Assembly (NCBI RefSeq): GCF_022760925.1
Contig: NZ_JAKTNT010000006.1
Location: 1 to 64,000 of the forward strand
Source: Thermus hydrothermalis
GTDB lineage: Bacteria > Deinococcota > Deinococci > Deinococcales > Thermaceae
Reading direction: 5' to 3'
Length of the DNA: 64,000 bases
Under the pieces are notes generated by a model that had not been told where the DNA came from, searched no databases, and was given only the letters and a program-made list of their open reading frames with translations. How positions within the stretch are numbered: position 1 is the first letter of the stretch; each line of letters opens with the position of its first letter. This document shows, piece after piece, positions 41,879 to 51,054 of the stretch. A program made the position numbers and the translations under genes.

Positions 41879-42718
41879 ATGGAAAAAGAACCCCTCACCA
41901 GCGCGGAGGACCGCCGGCGCTTTCTCGCCAAAATGGCAAGCGCCATCTTCGCCTCCATGGTGGCCCCGGGCCTGGCCCAGGGCGTGCCCCAGGCGGCCCC
42001 GCCCGAGGACGGGGCGGCGGAGGACGTGCTTTTGCGCATGCAGAAAGACCTGGAGCGGGCGCTCAAAAACCCCAACCGCAAGTGGGGCATGGTCATTGAC
42101 CTCAGGAAGTGCGTGGGCTGCCACGCTTGCACCGTGAGCTGCATGGCGGAAAACCGCCTGCCCCCGGGCGTGGTCTACCGCCCGGTAAGCGAGGAGGAGG
42201 TGGGCACCTACCCCAACGTCACCTACCGCTTCGTTCCCCGGCCCTGCATGCAGTGCGACGAGCCCCCGTGCGTGCCCGCCTGCCCCTACGACGCCACCTG
42301 GAAGCGCAAAGACGGCATCGTGGAGATTGACTACGAGCTCTGCGTGGGTTGCGAGAAGTGCGTGCCCGCCTGCCCCTACAACTCCCGCCACAAGGACGAC
42401 GGCTACTTCTGGACGGAAAACACCCCGGGCCAAGGCAAGATGCCCTACGAAACCCTTCCCGTTTACGAGTGGGGCAAAAAGGTGGACCGGGAAGACGAGG
42501 CGGGCCCCATGGACAAGGTGCGCAAGTGCCACTTCTGCCTGCACCGCATTGAACAGGGGCTCTTGCCCCAGTGCGTGGTGACCTGCATCGGCCGGGCCAC
42601 CTACTTCGGCGACCTGGAAGACCCCAACTCCCTGGTGGCCGAACTGGTTAAGAAGCCCAACGTCATGCGCCTCAAGGAAGAGGCGGGGACCAAGCCCCGG
42701 GTCTACTACCTGGTGTAG
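41879..42718 (+). CDS. Tat-exported four-cluster ferredoxin subunit (PsrB/TtrB-like)
   Basis: 279 aa from the ATG with an AAAGGAGGTG ribosome site. A twin-arginine signal ([20 protein letters not shown]) predicts export. Sixteen Cys in four groups ([43 protein letters not shown] ... CVVTC) would bind four [4Fe-4S] clusters passing electrons between a membrane quinol site and the molybdenum subunit. It starts the operon, 10 bp before the catalytic gene. Confidence 0.92.
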   Translation: MEKEPLTSAEDRRRFLAKMASAIFASMVAPGLAQGVPQAAPPEDGAAEDVLLRMQKDLERALKNPNRKWGMVIDLRKCVGCHACTVSCMAENRLPPGVVYRPVSEEEVGTYPNVTYRFVPRPCMQCDEPPCVPACPYDATWKRKDGIVEIDYELCVGCEKCVPACPYNSRHKDDGYFWTENTPGQGKMPYETLPVYEWGKKVDREDEAGPMDKVRKCHFCLHRIEQGLLPQCVVTCIGRATYFGDLEDPNSLVAELVKKPNVMRLKEEAGTKPRVYYLV

Positions 42719-42728
42719 GAGGTGCCTC

Positions 42729-45700
42729 ATGGAAAAGCTTTCCCGGCGTGAACTCTTGAAGCTTTCCGGCGCAGGCGCCCTGTTGGGCCCCTTGGCCCTG
42801 GGCCTTCAGGAGGCCAGCGCCCAGGGCATGGAGGCTTACGAGATCCAGCTTCCCGAAAACACCATCTACTCCTCCTGCCTCCAGTGCAACACCGGCTGCC
42901 CCATCAAGGTGAAGCTCTACGAGGGCGTGGCCAGCAAGATTGACGGCAACCCCCTCTCCCCCTGGACCTTCCGCCCCCACCTGCCCCTGAATACCCCCGT
43001 GGACGTGGTGGCCAAGGTGGACGGGGCCCTTTGCCCCAAGGGCCAGGCGGGCATCCAAACCGCCTACGATCCCTACCGCATCCGCAAGGTGCTCAAGCGG
43101 GCCGGGCCCCGGGGAAGCGGCAAGTGGGAGGAAATCCCCTTCCACCAGGCGGTGAAGGAGATCGTGGAGGGGGGCAAGCTCTTCGCCCACCTGGGGGACG
43201 AGCGCCACTACCCCGGGCTCAAAGAGCTCTGGGCCCTTAAGGACCCCGAGGTCATGAGCCGCATGGCCCAGGCGGTGCGGGCCATCTGGGCGGAAAAGGA
43301 TAAGGAAAAGAAGAAGGCCCTGGTGGCCAAGTTCAAGGAAGACTTCAAGGACTACCTCCCCGCCCTCATTGACCCCGACCACCCCGACCTGGGCCCCAAG
43401 AACAACCAGGTGGTCTTCGCCTGGGGCCGGCTCAAGGCGGGCCGCTCCGACTTCATCCGCTGGTTCTTCGGGCAAAGCTTCGGCACCGTCAACCTCCACG
43501 GCCACACCACCGTCTGCCAGGGCTCCATGTACTTCACCGGCAAGGCCATGAGCGAGCAGCCCACCTTTGACGCCACGGGCAAGCTCTCCTGGTCGGGCGG
43601 GGCCAAGTTCTACTGGCAGGCGGACCTCTCCAAGGCGCGCTTCGTGGTCTTCGTAGGGGCCAACGTCTTTGAGGGCAACTACGGGCCGCCCCTCCGCGTG
43701 GGCTGGATCACGGAGCGGGCAAGCCGCGGCGAGCTGGAGTACGCCGTGGTTGACCCGCGGGCGCAGAAAGCGGTGAAGGGCGCAAGCCGCTGGATCGCCC
43801 CCAAGCCGGGGCACGACGCCGCCATCGCCTTGGGGGTTATCCGCCTCCTCCTGGAGTGGGGTAAGGTGGACACCCGCTTCCTCTCCGCCGCCAACAAGGC
43901 CGCCGCCAAGGCCATCGGCGAGGCCAGCTGGACCAACGCCGCTTGGCTTGTGAAGCTGAAAGACGGCAAGCCGGAAAGGCTTGTGCGGGCAAGCGACCTG
44001 GGCCTTCCCAAGCCCAAGGCCAAGGTGGGGGACAAGGAGGTGGAGCTGGACGCCCCGGTGGTCCTGGTCCAGGGCAAGCCCGTGGCCTTCAACCCCAACG
44101 ACGAAAACCAGGCGGTGTTCGGCGACCTCTTTGTGGACACGGTCCTCCAGGGTATCCCCGTGAAGAGCGCCCTCACGCTCATCAAGGAGGAGGCCTTCCG
44201 CCACCAGGTGAAGACCTGGGCCGCCTTGGCCGGGGTAAGCGAGGAGGACATCCGCTTCCTGGCGGAGAAGCTCGCCCAGTACGGCAAGAAGGCGGTGGTG
44301 GATGTACACCGGGGGGCCAGCCAGCACACCAACGGCTTTTACAACTGCTTCGCCTGGTTCACCGTGAACGTCCTCTTGGGCAACGTGGACCACCAGGGCG
44401 GCTTCGTCCAGGCCAGCACCTACGACATCACCGGTGGCAAAGCGGGAGGGCCTTTCGTCCTCAGCAAGCTCCACCCCAAGCCCCTAAGCCCCTTTGGCAT
44501 CTCCATCATCCGCCACGAGGTGAAGTACGAGGACACCACCCTCTTCCAAGGCTTCCCCGCCAAGCGCCCCTGGTACCCCCACGCCTCCGACGTCTACCAG
44601 GAGATCCTCCCCTCCGCCGCCCAAGGCTACCCCTACCCCATCAAGATCCTCTTCCACTACATGGGCTCCCCCGCCTACGCCCTGCCGGGCGGCCACGAAC
44701 AGATCCGGGCCATGCTGGACCCGGACAAAATCCCCCTCATCGTGGCCTTTGACATCGTGGTGGGGGACTCGTACCTCTACGCCGACTACATCATCCCCGA
44801 CCTTTCCTACCTGGAGCGCTGGGAGTTCCACGGAAGCCACCCCTCCATCCTCTGGAAGGTGCAGCCCGTGCGGCAGCCCGCCATCCCGCCCATCCCCGAG
44901 GAGGTGGAGGTCTTCGGGCAAAGGATGCCCATCTCCCTGGAAAGCTTCCTCCTGGCCTTGGCCGAGCACCTGGGCCTACCCGGCTTTGGGCCCAAGGGCT
45001 TTGCCAACGGGATGCCCTTCACCCACCCCGACCACTTCTACCTGAAGCTCGCCGCCAACCTGGCCTACGGGGAGAAGGCCGACGGCTCCGAGGCCCTGCC
45101 TGAGGCGGACGAGAGGGAGCTCGCCGTCTTCCGCCAGGCCCGCCGCCACCTTCCTCCCTCGGTCTTTGACGAGAAGCGCTGGCGGGAGGCGGTGGGGGAC
45201 GAGGGGCTTTTCCGCCGTACCGTCTACCTCCTGAACCGGGGCGGCCGGTTCCAGGAGTTTGCCAAGGCCTACGCCGCCAACGACCTGGTGGCGAACCGGT
45301 ATGGCCGGCAGATTAACCTCTTCCTGGAAAAGCAGGCGCTTTCCCTCCACCCCATGACCGGGAAGCCCTACTGGCCCCTTCCCGCCTACTTCCCGCCCTA
45401 CCAGGACGTCTTGGGGCGGCAGCTCCGGGACCCCGGCTACGGCCTAACCCTCCTGACCCACCGGAGCATCCTGCAAACCAAGAGCCGCACCATCAGCAAC
45501 TACTGGCTCCTGGCGGTGAAGCCGGAAAACGAGATCCTGGTGAGCGCCCTGGACGCCGAGCGGCTTGGGCTTAAGGACGGGCAGAGGGTCAAGGTGGTTT
45601 CCGCCACCAACCCCAAGGGCGAGTGGGACCTGGGCCCCTTTGGCAAGAAGCCCATGGTGGGCCGGGTGAAGGTGGTACAGGGCCTGAGGCCAGGGTGCGT

Positions 45701-45914
45701 GGCCTTCCCCTTGGGCTGGGGCCACTGGGCGTATGGGGCGAGCGACCTCGTCATCAACGGCCAGGTGGTGAAGGGCGACCCCAGGCGGGCTGCAGGGGTG
45801 CACGCCAACGCCGCCATGCGCCTTGACCCGTACCTCAAGGACACCGCCCTGACGGACGTGGTGGGCGGGAGCGTGGTCTTCTACGAAACCAAGGTGAACC
45901 TCTTGCCGGTGTGA
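42729..45914 (+). CDS. Molybdopterin oxidoreductase, catalytic subunit (TtrA/PsrA/ArrA-like)
   Basis: 1061 aa. Tat signal SRRELLKLSGAGALLGPLAL, then a [4Fe-4S] site C50-C53-C57-C102. HTTVCQGSMYF has C263 as probable Mo ligand, placing it in the Cys-ligated group (tetrathionate, thiosulfate/polysulfide, arsenate reductases). The C-terminal domain (LTHRSILQTKSRTISNYWLL) binds the second pterin. The length is closest to TtrA-type enzymes. Substrate is unknown; the neighbouring PhnD-like sensor favours a sulfur oxyanion (inference). Confidence 0.88.
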   Translation: MEKLSRRELLKLSGAGALLGPLALGLQEASAQGMEAYEIQLPENTIYSSCLQCNTGCPIKVKLYEGVASKIDGNPLSPWTFRPHLPLNTPVDVVAKVDGALCPKGQAGIQTAYDPYRIRKVLKRAGPRGSGKWEEIPFHQAVKEIVEGGKLFAHLGDERHYPGLKELWALKDPEVMSRMAQAVRAIWAEKDKEKKKALVAKFKEDFKDYLPALIDPDHPDLGPKNNQVVFAWGRLKAGRSDFIRWFFGQSFGTVNLHGHTTVCQGSMYFTGKAMSEQPTFDATGKLSWSGGAKFYWQADLSKARFVVFVGANVFEGNYGPPLRVGWITERASRGELEYAVVDPRAQKAVKGASRWIAPKPGHDAAIALGVIRLLLEWGKVDTRFLSAANKAAAKAIGEASWTNAAWLVKLKDGKPERLVRASDLGLPKPKAKVGDKEVELDAPVVLVQGKPVAFNPNDENQAVFGDLFVDTVLQGIPVKSALTLIKEEAFRHQVKTWAALAGVSEEDIRFLAEKLAQYGKKAVVDVHRGASQHTNGFYNCFAWFTVNVLLGNVDHQGGFVQASTYDITGGKAGGPFVLSKLHPKPLSPFGISIIRHEVKYEDTTLFQGFPAKRPWYPHASDVYQEILPSAAQGYPYPIKILFHYMGSPAYALPGGHEQIRAMLDPDKIPLIVAFDIVVGDSYLYADYIIPDLSYLERWEFHGSHPSILWKVQPVRQPAIPPIPEEVEVFGQRMPISLESFLLALAEHLGLPGFGPKGFANGMPFTHPDHFYLKLAANLAYGEKADGSEALPEADERELAVFRQARRHLPPSVFDEKRWREAVGDEGLFRRTVYLLNRGGRFQEFAKAYAANDLVANRYGRQINLFLEKQALSLHPMTGKPYWPLPAYFPPYQDVLGRQLRDPGYGLTLLTHRSILQTKSRTISNYWLLAVKPENEILVSALDAERLGLKDGQRVKVVSATNPKGEWDLGPFGKKPMVGRVKVVQGLRPGCVAFPLGWGHWAYGASDLVINGQVVKGDPRRAAGVHANAAMRLDPYLKDTALTDVVGGSVVFYETKVNLLPV

Positions 45915-45918
45915 GGCC

Positions 45919-45944
45919 GTCCCCCCGGGTTACCCCGGGGGGAC
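45919..45944 (+). terminator. GC-rich hairpin between the catalytic gene and the membrane genes
   Basis: Arms GTCCCCCCGGG / CCCGGGGGGAC with a 4-base loop, five bases after the stop codon, followed by AAACCT rather than a T-tract. It may attenuate transcription or protect the 3' end, setting unequal subunit levels. Confidence 0.5.
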
Positions 45945-45996
45945 AAACCTCCCGAATACCTGTGATAAGGTCATGATGGGGGTAAGGAGGTGAAGG

Positions 45997-46434
45997 GTGA
46001 TACCCGCCTTTAGAAGCGCAAGCAACCCGACCCAGTGGGCGCTAGAGTTCATCCGCTTGGCGATGCTTCTCCTCTGCCTGGTGGGCTGGGTGATGTACCC
46101 CTTAGAGCTCCTCCTCTTGGGGCACTGGACGGAGAGCTGGCAGAGCAAGATCCCCTTCTTGGTGGCCGTGCCGGGCTTTGTGTTTACCCTTTGGGTGCTT
46201 TTTGACCGCAAGACCCCGTGGGTGCGCCTTGCCTTCATCCTCACCATGTGGGCCTCGGTCTTCACGGGAATTCTCGGGGCCTACTTCCACCTGCTTTGGA
46301 ACTTTGAGGGCGAGGTGGTTTGGGAGTTTGAAGCGGCCATGGAGGCCATGGCGGGAAGCCGTCCGGTGCTGGCGGCCCTGGCCTTCACCCACATGGGGGT
46401 GACGGGGCTCCTTTCCGTCTACCGGGCCCGTTAG
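45997..46434 (+). CDS. Four-helix membrane protein, paralogue A
   Basis: 145 aa from a GTG with an AAGGAGGTG ribosome site. About four membrane helices: FIRLAMLLLCLVGWVMYP, FLVAVPGFVFTLWVLF, LAFILTMWASVFTGILGAYF and a weaker C-terminal one. His residues are conserved with the next gene in HWTESWQSKIPF, FHLLWN and the TH near the C-terminus, which could ligate heme or form a quinone site. It could be the membrane anchor, in place of an NrfD/PsrC protein. I do not recognise the family. Confidence 0.7.
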   Translation: MIPAFRSASNPTQWALEFIRLAMLLLCLVGWVMYPLELLLLGHWTESWQSKIPFLVAVPGFVFTLWVLFDRKTPWVRLAFILTMWASVFTGILGAYFHLLWNFEGEVVWEFEAAMEAMAGSRPVLAALAFTHMGVTGLLSVYRAR

Positions 46435-46444
46435 GAGGTGTGCC

Positions 46445-46888
46445 GTGATTGAAGCCCTGATCCGCGCCAAAACCGAGGAGGAGCGGGTTTTGGAGTTCTT
46501 GCGCTCCACCTTCCTCCTGATCGCCCTGGTGGGGTTTGCCTTCTACGGCATGGAGCACTGGGTGCTGGACCACTGGACGGAAAGCTGGCAGAGCAAAATC
46601 CCCTTTTTCGTATCCTTGGTGGGCTTCCCCCTCACCCTCCTCATGTTCTTCCACCGAGGGAAGTGGGTGCGCTATCCCTTCCTCTTTTGGATGCTGGTGA
46701 GCGTGGCCACCGGGGTGGCGGGGGCCTACTTTCACCTGCTTTGGAATGCGCAGGATGCGGAGGTGAACCTCTTCACCCTTCGGGGCTTCTTGGAGGCCTT
46801 TGAGGGGAGTCGGCCGGTTCTAGCGGCGTTGGCCCATACCCACGTGGGCGCTGTGGCCTTCGTGGTGGGAATCACCATAAGGGACTAA
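46445..46888 (+). CDS. Four-helix membrane protein, paralogue B
   Basis: 147 aa from a GTG with a TAGGAGGTG ribosome site. Clearly a duplicate of the preceding gene: HWTESWQSKIPFF, VAGAYFHLLWN and GSRPVLAALAHTHVG are shared. Two similar subunits with matching His positions suggest a heterodimeric membrane module. It lies 10 bp after paralogue A and 12 bp before the DOMON gene. Confidence 0.7.
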   Translation: MIEALIRAKTEEERVLEFLRSTFLLIALVGFAFYGMEHWVLDHWTESWQSKIPFFVSLVGFPLTLLMFFHRGKWVRYPFLFWMLVSVATGVAGAYFHLLWNAQDAEVNLFTLRGFLEAFEGSRPVLAALAHTHVGAVAFVVGITIRD

Positions 46889-46900
46889 GGGAGGTGCAGG

Positions 46901-47455
46901 ATGAGGCGAGGCATCGTAGGACTCATGGTTTTGGCCCTAAGCGTGGCGTTGGCGCAGGCGCCCAAGGTGGACGGGAAGATCGCCCCTGGGGAATACGCCA
47001 AGAGCTACAAGCACGAAAAGAGCGGGATCACGCTCTACTGGAGCGTGGTGGGGGACACGCTCTACCTGGCCCTCGAGGGCGAAAGCAAGGGCTGGATTGG
47101 CATCGGCTTCCTGCCAGAAAAGAGCGACAAGAAGAAGGGCGCTGACCAGTACCTCTTCTACATGGAGGGCGGCAAGCTGGTGGCCTTGGACATGTACCAG
47201 GTGAAGCGCACCGGCGCCCCTTCCCCGGACGAGAAGGAGGGCGGGAAGAACTCCATCCTGGCCGCCAGCGCCACCTACGAGGGCACCAAGTGGACCGTGG
47301 AGTTCAGCCGGAAGCTGAAGACCGGGGAGCCCACGGACGTGGAAATCGCCCCGGGGCGGAAGCTCCTTGTCCTCTTGGCCCACTCGGAGAAGATGGACCC
47401 CAAGGAGGAGCACAAGAAGACGGAGCGCTGGTACCTGGAAGACTTCGCCTTCTAG
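46901..47455 (+). CDS. Secreted DOMON-domain protein
   Basis: 184 aa. Signal peptide (GIVGLMVLALSVALAQA) followed by a DOMON-type beta sandwich: KVDGKIAPGEYAKSYKHEKS, LYWSVVGDTLYLALEGESKG, WIGIGFLPE and GADQYLFYMEGG. DOMON domains bind heme or sugars; such domains occur with cytochrome b-type membrane partners. As last gene of the operon it may shuttle electrons to or from the membrane module. Confidence 0.82.
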   Translation: MRRGIVGLMVLALSVALAQAPKVDGKIAPGEYAKSYKHEKSGITLYWSVVGDTLYLALEGESKGWIGIGFLPEKSDKKKGADQYLFYMEGGKLVALDMYQVKRTGAPSPDEKEGGKNSILAASATYEGTKWTVEFSRKLKTGEPTDVEIAPGRKLLVLLAHSEKMDPKEEHKKTERWYLEDFAF

Positions 47456-47466
47456 GCTAGGCGGAA

Positions 47467-47501
47467 AACAACCCGGGGGGTTCCCCGGGTTGTTCCTTTT
47501 T
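47467..47501 (+). terminator. Terminator of the oxidoreductase operon
   Basis: AACAACCCGGGG / CCCCGGGTTGTT arms with a GGTT loop, followed by CCTTTTT. A strong intrinsic terminator 11 bp past the DOMON gene. Confidence 0.85.
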
Positions 47502-47602
47502 GGGCTTCTACCGCGCCCCTCGCGCCCTAGGGTCCAGGGCGCTTAAAGCCGCATACCGCTAGGGAAGCCCTAAGGTTCCCTGATAGGGCTTACCATGGGG
47601 GC

Positions 47603-48493
47603 ATGGCGGAGATCCGGGTGGGCACCGCCAGCTGGACGGACGAAACCCTCTTGGCCTCGGGCTGGTACCCGCCCGAGGTGCGGGGAAACCCGGAAAAGCG
47701 CCTCCGCTACTACGCAAAGCACTTTGACACCGTGGAGGTGGACAGCACCTTCTACGCCCTGCCCCGGCCCGAGGTGGTGCAGAAGTGGGCGGAGAGGACC
47801 CCAGAAGGCTTCCTCTTTCACATCAAGGCCTACTCCGCCTTCACCGGGCACGGCCTCGAGGCCCAGGCCCTCCCCAAGGACCTCCGCGCCCTCCTACCCC
47901 GCCAAGAAGGCCACCTGGCCCAACGGGAGGTACCCGAGGAGGTGGTGGAGGAGGCTTGGAACCGCTTTTTCGCCGCCATAGAACCCCTTAGGCGGGCGGG
48001 CAAGCTGGGCTACCTCCACTTTGGCCTCCCCCCGTGGACGGAGCCCAAACCGAGGAGCTTTCAGTATTTAGAGCGCTTGGCGGAAAGGGCCCAGGGCTAC
48101 TGGGTGGCGGTGGAGTTCCGCAACCCCAAGTGGTACGTGGCCTGGGGGTTCGTGAAGAAGGAGCTCCTGCGCCTGGGCCTCATCCACGTGAGCGTGGACG
48201 CCCCGCCCCACCCCGAGGCTCCCCCGAGGGTCCTCGAGCCCACCCACCCCGTGAGCGTCCTTCGCTGCCACGGCCGGAACGCCGAAACCTGGAAGGGCCC
48301 GCACGCCAAGCCCTACGAGCGCTTCAACTGGCGCTATTCCGAGGATGAGCTCCAGGACCTGGCCCAGGCCACCCGGACCCTGGCGGAAAGGGCCGAGAAG
48401 GTCTTCGTGATCTTCAACAACAACTACGGCACCCAAGGGGTGGAGGCTGCCTTGGGGCTTAAGCGGCTTTTAGGCCTCGGCACAAGCCCTTAG
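47603..48493 (+). CDS. DUF72 family protein
   Basis: 296 aa with a TIM-barrel DUF72 pattern: IRVGTASWTDETLL, ASGWYPPEV, YYAKHFDTVEVDSTFYALP, GFLFHIKAYSAFTGH and YVAWGFVKKELLRL. VFVIFNNNYGTQGVEAAL closes the barrel. The function of the family is not established. TACCAT at 47591-47596 lies six bases before the ATG, so the message is probably leaderless. Confidence 0.9.
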   Translation: MAEIRVGTASWTDETLLASGWYPPEVRGNPEKRLRYYAKHFDTVEVDSTFYALPRPEVVQKWAERTPEGFLFHIKAYSAFTGHGLEAQALPKDLRALLPRQEGHLAQREVPEEVVEEAWNRFFAAIEPLRRAGKLGYLHFGLPPWTEPKPRSFQYLERLAERAQGYWVAVEFRNPKWYVAWGFVKKELLRLGLIHVSVDAPPHPEAPPRVLEPTHPVSVLRCHGRNAETWKGPHAKPYERFNWRYSEDELQDLAQATRTLAERAEKVFVIFNNNYGTQGVEAALGLKRLLGLGTSP

Positions 48494-48498
48494 GCCCC

Positions 48499-48996
48499 CT
48501 AGACCTCCTCTTCAAAAAGGCCGGGGATGGGCTCCACGTATATCCCTCCCGCCTCCACGCGGACGTAGGGGGCCTGCAGGGGGATGAGCCTTTCGGCCCG
48601 GTCCCTCAGCCTCTCCCCCACCCCCCGCACCACCAAGACGTCCTGGGCCCCGGCGTCCAGGATGTCCACCACCTCCCCCACCTGCTTCCCCTCCACGAAA
48701 ACGGGAAGGCCCATGAGGGCGAAGTAATAGTACTGGCCTTCCTCCAAGGGAGGGAGGTCTTCCACCTTGGCGTAGACCCTGAGGCCTACCAAGGCCTCCG
48801 CCAGTTCCCGGGTGGTGACCCCCGCCAGGTGGACCACCACCTCCCCGGCCACCTGGTAGAGGTCCTCCACCGCCCGCCAACCCTGCCCCTCCACGTAGAC
48901 CCGTTCCAGGTGGGCCACCACGGGCTCCCCCCGGAACTTTAGCCCTCCCTGAAGGGCGTAGGGCGCGCCGAACCGACCGATCTCCACCAGGCGCAT
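48499..48996 (-). CDS. rimM: Ribosome maturation factor RimM
   Basis: 165 aa. Binds ribosomal protein S19 and assists 16S 3'-domain assembly. The N-terminal barrel (RLVEIGRFGAPYALQGGLKF) and PRC-barrel C-domain (EGQYYYFALMGLPVFV, then LIPLQAPYVR) are typical. TAAACT overlapping the khpA stop lies six bases before the ATG, giving an internal leaderless promoter in the rpsP-khpA-rimM group. Confidence 0.93.
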   Translation of the reverse strand: MRLVEIGRFGAPYALQGGLKFRGEPVVAHLERVYVEGQGWRAVEDLYQVAGEVVVHLAGVTTRELAEALVGLRVYAKVEDLPPLEEGQYYYFALMGLPVFVEGKQVGEVVDILDAGAQDVLVVRGVGERLRDRAERLIPLQAPYVRVEAGGIYVEPIPGLFEEEV

Positions 48997-49005
48997 ACCC
49001 CTAGT

Positions 49006-49224
49006 TTAGCGCACCTCCACCCCCACCTTGCGCTTGGCGTAGGCCCGCACCAGGGTGCGGATGGCCTCAATCACCCGGCCCTGTTTGCCGATAAGCCGCC
49101 CCTTGTCCTCCTGGGCCACCTCCACCAGGTAGACGAGGCCCTCCCGGGTGCGCCGCTCTTGGACCCGCACCGCCTCCGGGTGGTCCACCACGCTCCTTGC
49201 CAGGTACTCCACCAGGTCCTTCAT
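49006..49224 (-). CDS. khpA: KH-domain RNA-binding protein KhpA
   Basis: 72 aa, a single KH domain with the GxxG loop in GRLIGKQGRVIEAIRTLV. KhpA with KhpB binds many RNAs and is usually encoded between rpsP and rimM, as here. TACCAT six bases before the ATG suggests a leaderless message. Confidence 0.92.
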   Translation of the reverse strand: MKDLVEYLARSVVDHPEAVRVQERRTREGLVYLVEVAQEDKGRLIGKQGRVIEAIRTLVRAYAKRKVGVEVR

Positions 49225-49280
49225 GGCTCCATGGTACGGGAAAAGGGCGGGGGAGTCCCCGCCCTCGGAAGGGGCCTACC

Positions 49281-49535
49281 CTACGCTTCCTGCCGGAAAA
49301 CCCCCGCCTGGCGCAGGAGGCGGCGAGCGGTGTCCGTGGGCTGCGCCCCCACGGAAAGCCAGTACTTGGCCCGCTCCACGTCCACCTTGAGCCAGTCCGG
49401 GGTGGTCTTGCGGGGATCGTAGTAGCCGATCTTCTCAATGTACGCCCCGTCCCGCTTCCTGCGGCTATCGGTGACCACGATGCGGTAGTGGGGGTTGTGC
49501 TTGGAGCCAAACCGGGAAAGCCTGATCTTGACCAT
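49281..49535 (-). CDS. rpsP: 30S ribosomal protein S16
   Basis: 84 aa. [20 protein letters not shown] and [11 protein letters not shown] are S16 signatures. An AGGAGGT ribosome site precedes the ATG. It lies 7 bp downstream of ffh in the same direction, the common ffh-rpsP-khpA-rimM order. Confidence 0.96.
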   Translation of the reverse strand: MVKIRLSRFGSKHNPHYRIVVTDSRRKRDGAYIEKIGYYDPRKTTPDWLKVDVERAKYWLSVGAQPTDTARRLLRQAGVFRQEA

Positions 49536-49542
49536 GCTTCTT

Positions 49543-50847
49543 TTACCTCCTGAAGATTCCCATGAGTCCCCGGCCTTTGCGTTTTTCCAGGGACTTCATC
49601 AGGGCCTTGGTTTCCTCAAAGGACTTGATGAAGCGGTTCACCTCTTGGACGGTGGTGCCGCTCCCCTTGGCGATGCGCTTGCGCCGGGAGCCATTCAGGA
49701 TGCGGGGGTCCTTGCGCTCCTCCGGGGTCATGGAGAGGACGATGGCCTCCAGGCGCTTGATGGCCTTCTCGTCCACCTGGACCCCCGGGGGGAGGGCCTT
49801 CCCCATACCGGGGAGCATGCCGAGGATCTCGGAGAAGGAGCCCAAGCGCCGAAGGTTTTGCAGTTGCTTGAGGAAGTCCTCCAGGGTGAGGTCCTTGGCG
49901 GACTTGGGAGCTTCCGCCTCGAGGCCCGCCTGCCGCACCCTTTCCGCCAGGGTGGCCACATCCCCCATGCCCAGGATGCGGCTCGCCAGGCGGTCCGGGT
50001 AGAAGGGCTCCAGACCTTCCGGGCGCTCGGAAACCCCGGCGAAGTAGATGGGCTTGCCCGTGACGTGCCTCGCCGAAAGGGCCGCCCCGCCCCGGGCGTC
50101 CCCGTCCAGCTTGGTGAGGACGAGGCCCGTGACCCCGATGCGCTCGTCAAAGGCCTTGGCCACCCCCAAGGCCTCCTGGCCGGTCATGGCGTCCAGGACC
50201 AGGAGGACCTCATCCGGGCGCAGGACCTCCTTGAGGCGGAAGAGCTCGGCCATGAGGGGCTCGTCAATCTGGAGGCGGCCGGCGGTGTCCACCAGGACCA
50301 GGTCCCGGGCCTCGAGGCGGGCCTTCTCCTCCACCCGGCGGCGGATGGACTCGGGGGACTCCCCGTCCATCACCTCCAAAACCGGCACTCCCACCTTTTC
50401 CCCTAGGAGGCGGAGCTGCTCCCGGGCGGCGGGACGCTGGGTGTCGGCAGCCACCAGGAGGGGGCGGCGCCCCTTGCCCTTGTAGTAGAGGGCGAGCTTG
50501 GCGGCGGTGGTGGTTTTGCCCGAGCCCTGAAGCCCCACCAGGAACCATAGGTTCCTGTCCTTGAGGACAGGGAGCCTCGCCTCACCCCCTAGGGCCTCCT
50601 TCAGGGCCTCGTACACCGTGGCCAGGATGACCTCCGCCGGGGTGAGGCTTTCCAGGACCTGCTGGCCCAGGGCCCTTTCCCGGACCATTTCCACAAAGCT
50701 CCGGGCCACCTCCAGGTTGACATCGGCGTCCATGAGGGCCCGGCGGATCTCCCGGAGGGTGGACTTGAGGTCCTCCTCCGTGATCCGGCCCCGGCCCCGG
50801 AGCCGGTCTATGGCTTCTTGCAGTCTTGCCGCTAGCTGGGCAAACAT
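49543..50847 (-). CDS. ffh: Signal recognition particle GTPase Ffh
   Basis: 434 aa from the ATG at 50847; an upstream frame extension is out of pattern. N domain ([20 protein letters not shown]), G1 [15 protein letters not shown]3 VDTAGR, G4 [10 protein letters not shown], and an M domain with GMLPGMGK and the RNA-binding [18 protein letters not shown]. It is very close to the T. aquaticus Ffh known from structures. It targets nascent membrane proteins with 4.5S RNA and FtsY. Confidence 0.97.
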   Translation of the reverse strand: MFAQLAARLQEAIDRLRGRGRITEEDLKSTLREIRRALMDADVNLEVARSFVEMVRERALGQQVLESLTPAEVILATVYEALKEALGGEARLPVLKDRNLWFLVGLQGSGKTTTAAKLALYYKGKGRRPLLVAADTQRPAAREQLRLLGEKVGVPVLEVMDGESPESIRRRVEEKARLEARDLVLVDTAGRLQIDEPLMAELFRLKEVLRPDEVLLVLDAMTGQEALGVAKAFDERIGVTGLVLTKLDGDARGGAALSARHVTGKPIYFAGVSERPEGLEPFYPDRLASRILGMGDVATLAERVRQAGLEAEAPKSAKDLTLEDFLKQLQNLRRLGSFSEILGMLPGMGKALPPGVQVDEKAIKRLEAIVLSMTPEERKDPRILNGSRRKRIAKGSGTTVQEVNRFIKSFEETKALMKSLEKRKGRGLMGIFRR

Positions 50848-50874
50848 GGCGTGGCGGCCCCCAGGCCGGGCTCC

Positions 50875-50904
50875 AGGATAGGCCATGCCCCTTGAGCGTG
50901 TCAA
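50875..50904 (-). promoter_or_regulatory. ffh promoter
   Basis: Minus strand: TTGACA (50904-50899), 18-bp spacer, TATCCT (50880-50875). The leader would be about 21 nt. Confidence 0.7.
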
Positions 50905-50937
50905 CCTCAATTTTTCCTACATTTCTAGCGGGCTAGG

Positions 50938-50966
50938 TTGACGGGGCGGGGGCCAGGGAATACCCT
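50938..50966 (+). promoter_or_regulatory. mgtE promoter
   Basis: TTGACG (50938-50943), 17-bp spacer, TACCCT (50961-50966). Divergent from the ffh promoter, with only 33 bp between the two -35 boxes. Leader about 82 nt. Confidence 0.65.
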
Positions 50967-51007
50967 GGAAAAGGTTATGTTAGGGCCCTTGCCCTCGAGT
51001 CCTTGGC

Positions 51008-51037
51008 GCTGAGGGCCGCCCACGGGCGGCCTTCAGC
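51008..51037 (+). promoter_or_regulatory. Hairpin in the mgtE 5' leader
   Basis: A 13-bp stem (GCTGA-GGGCCGCC / GGCGGCC-TTCAGC, one G-U pair) with a short loop, ending 18 bases before the GTG and just ahead of the AAAGGAGG ribosome site. It could control translation; no known Mg2+ riboswitch architecture is recognised. Confidence 0.5.
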
Positions 51038-51054
51038 CGGAAAGGAGGCCGCCT

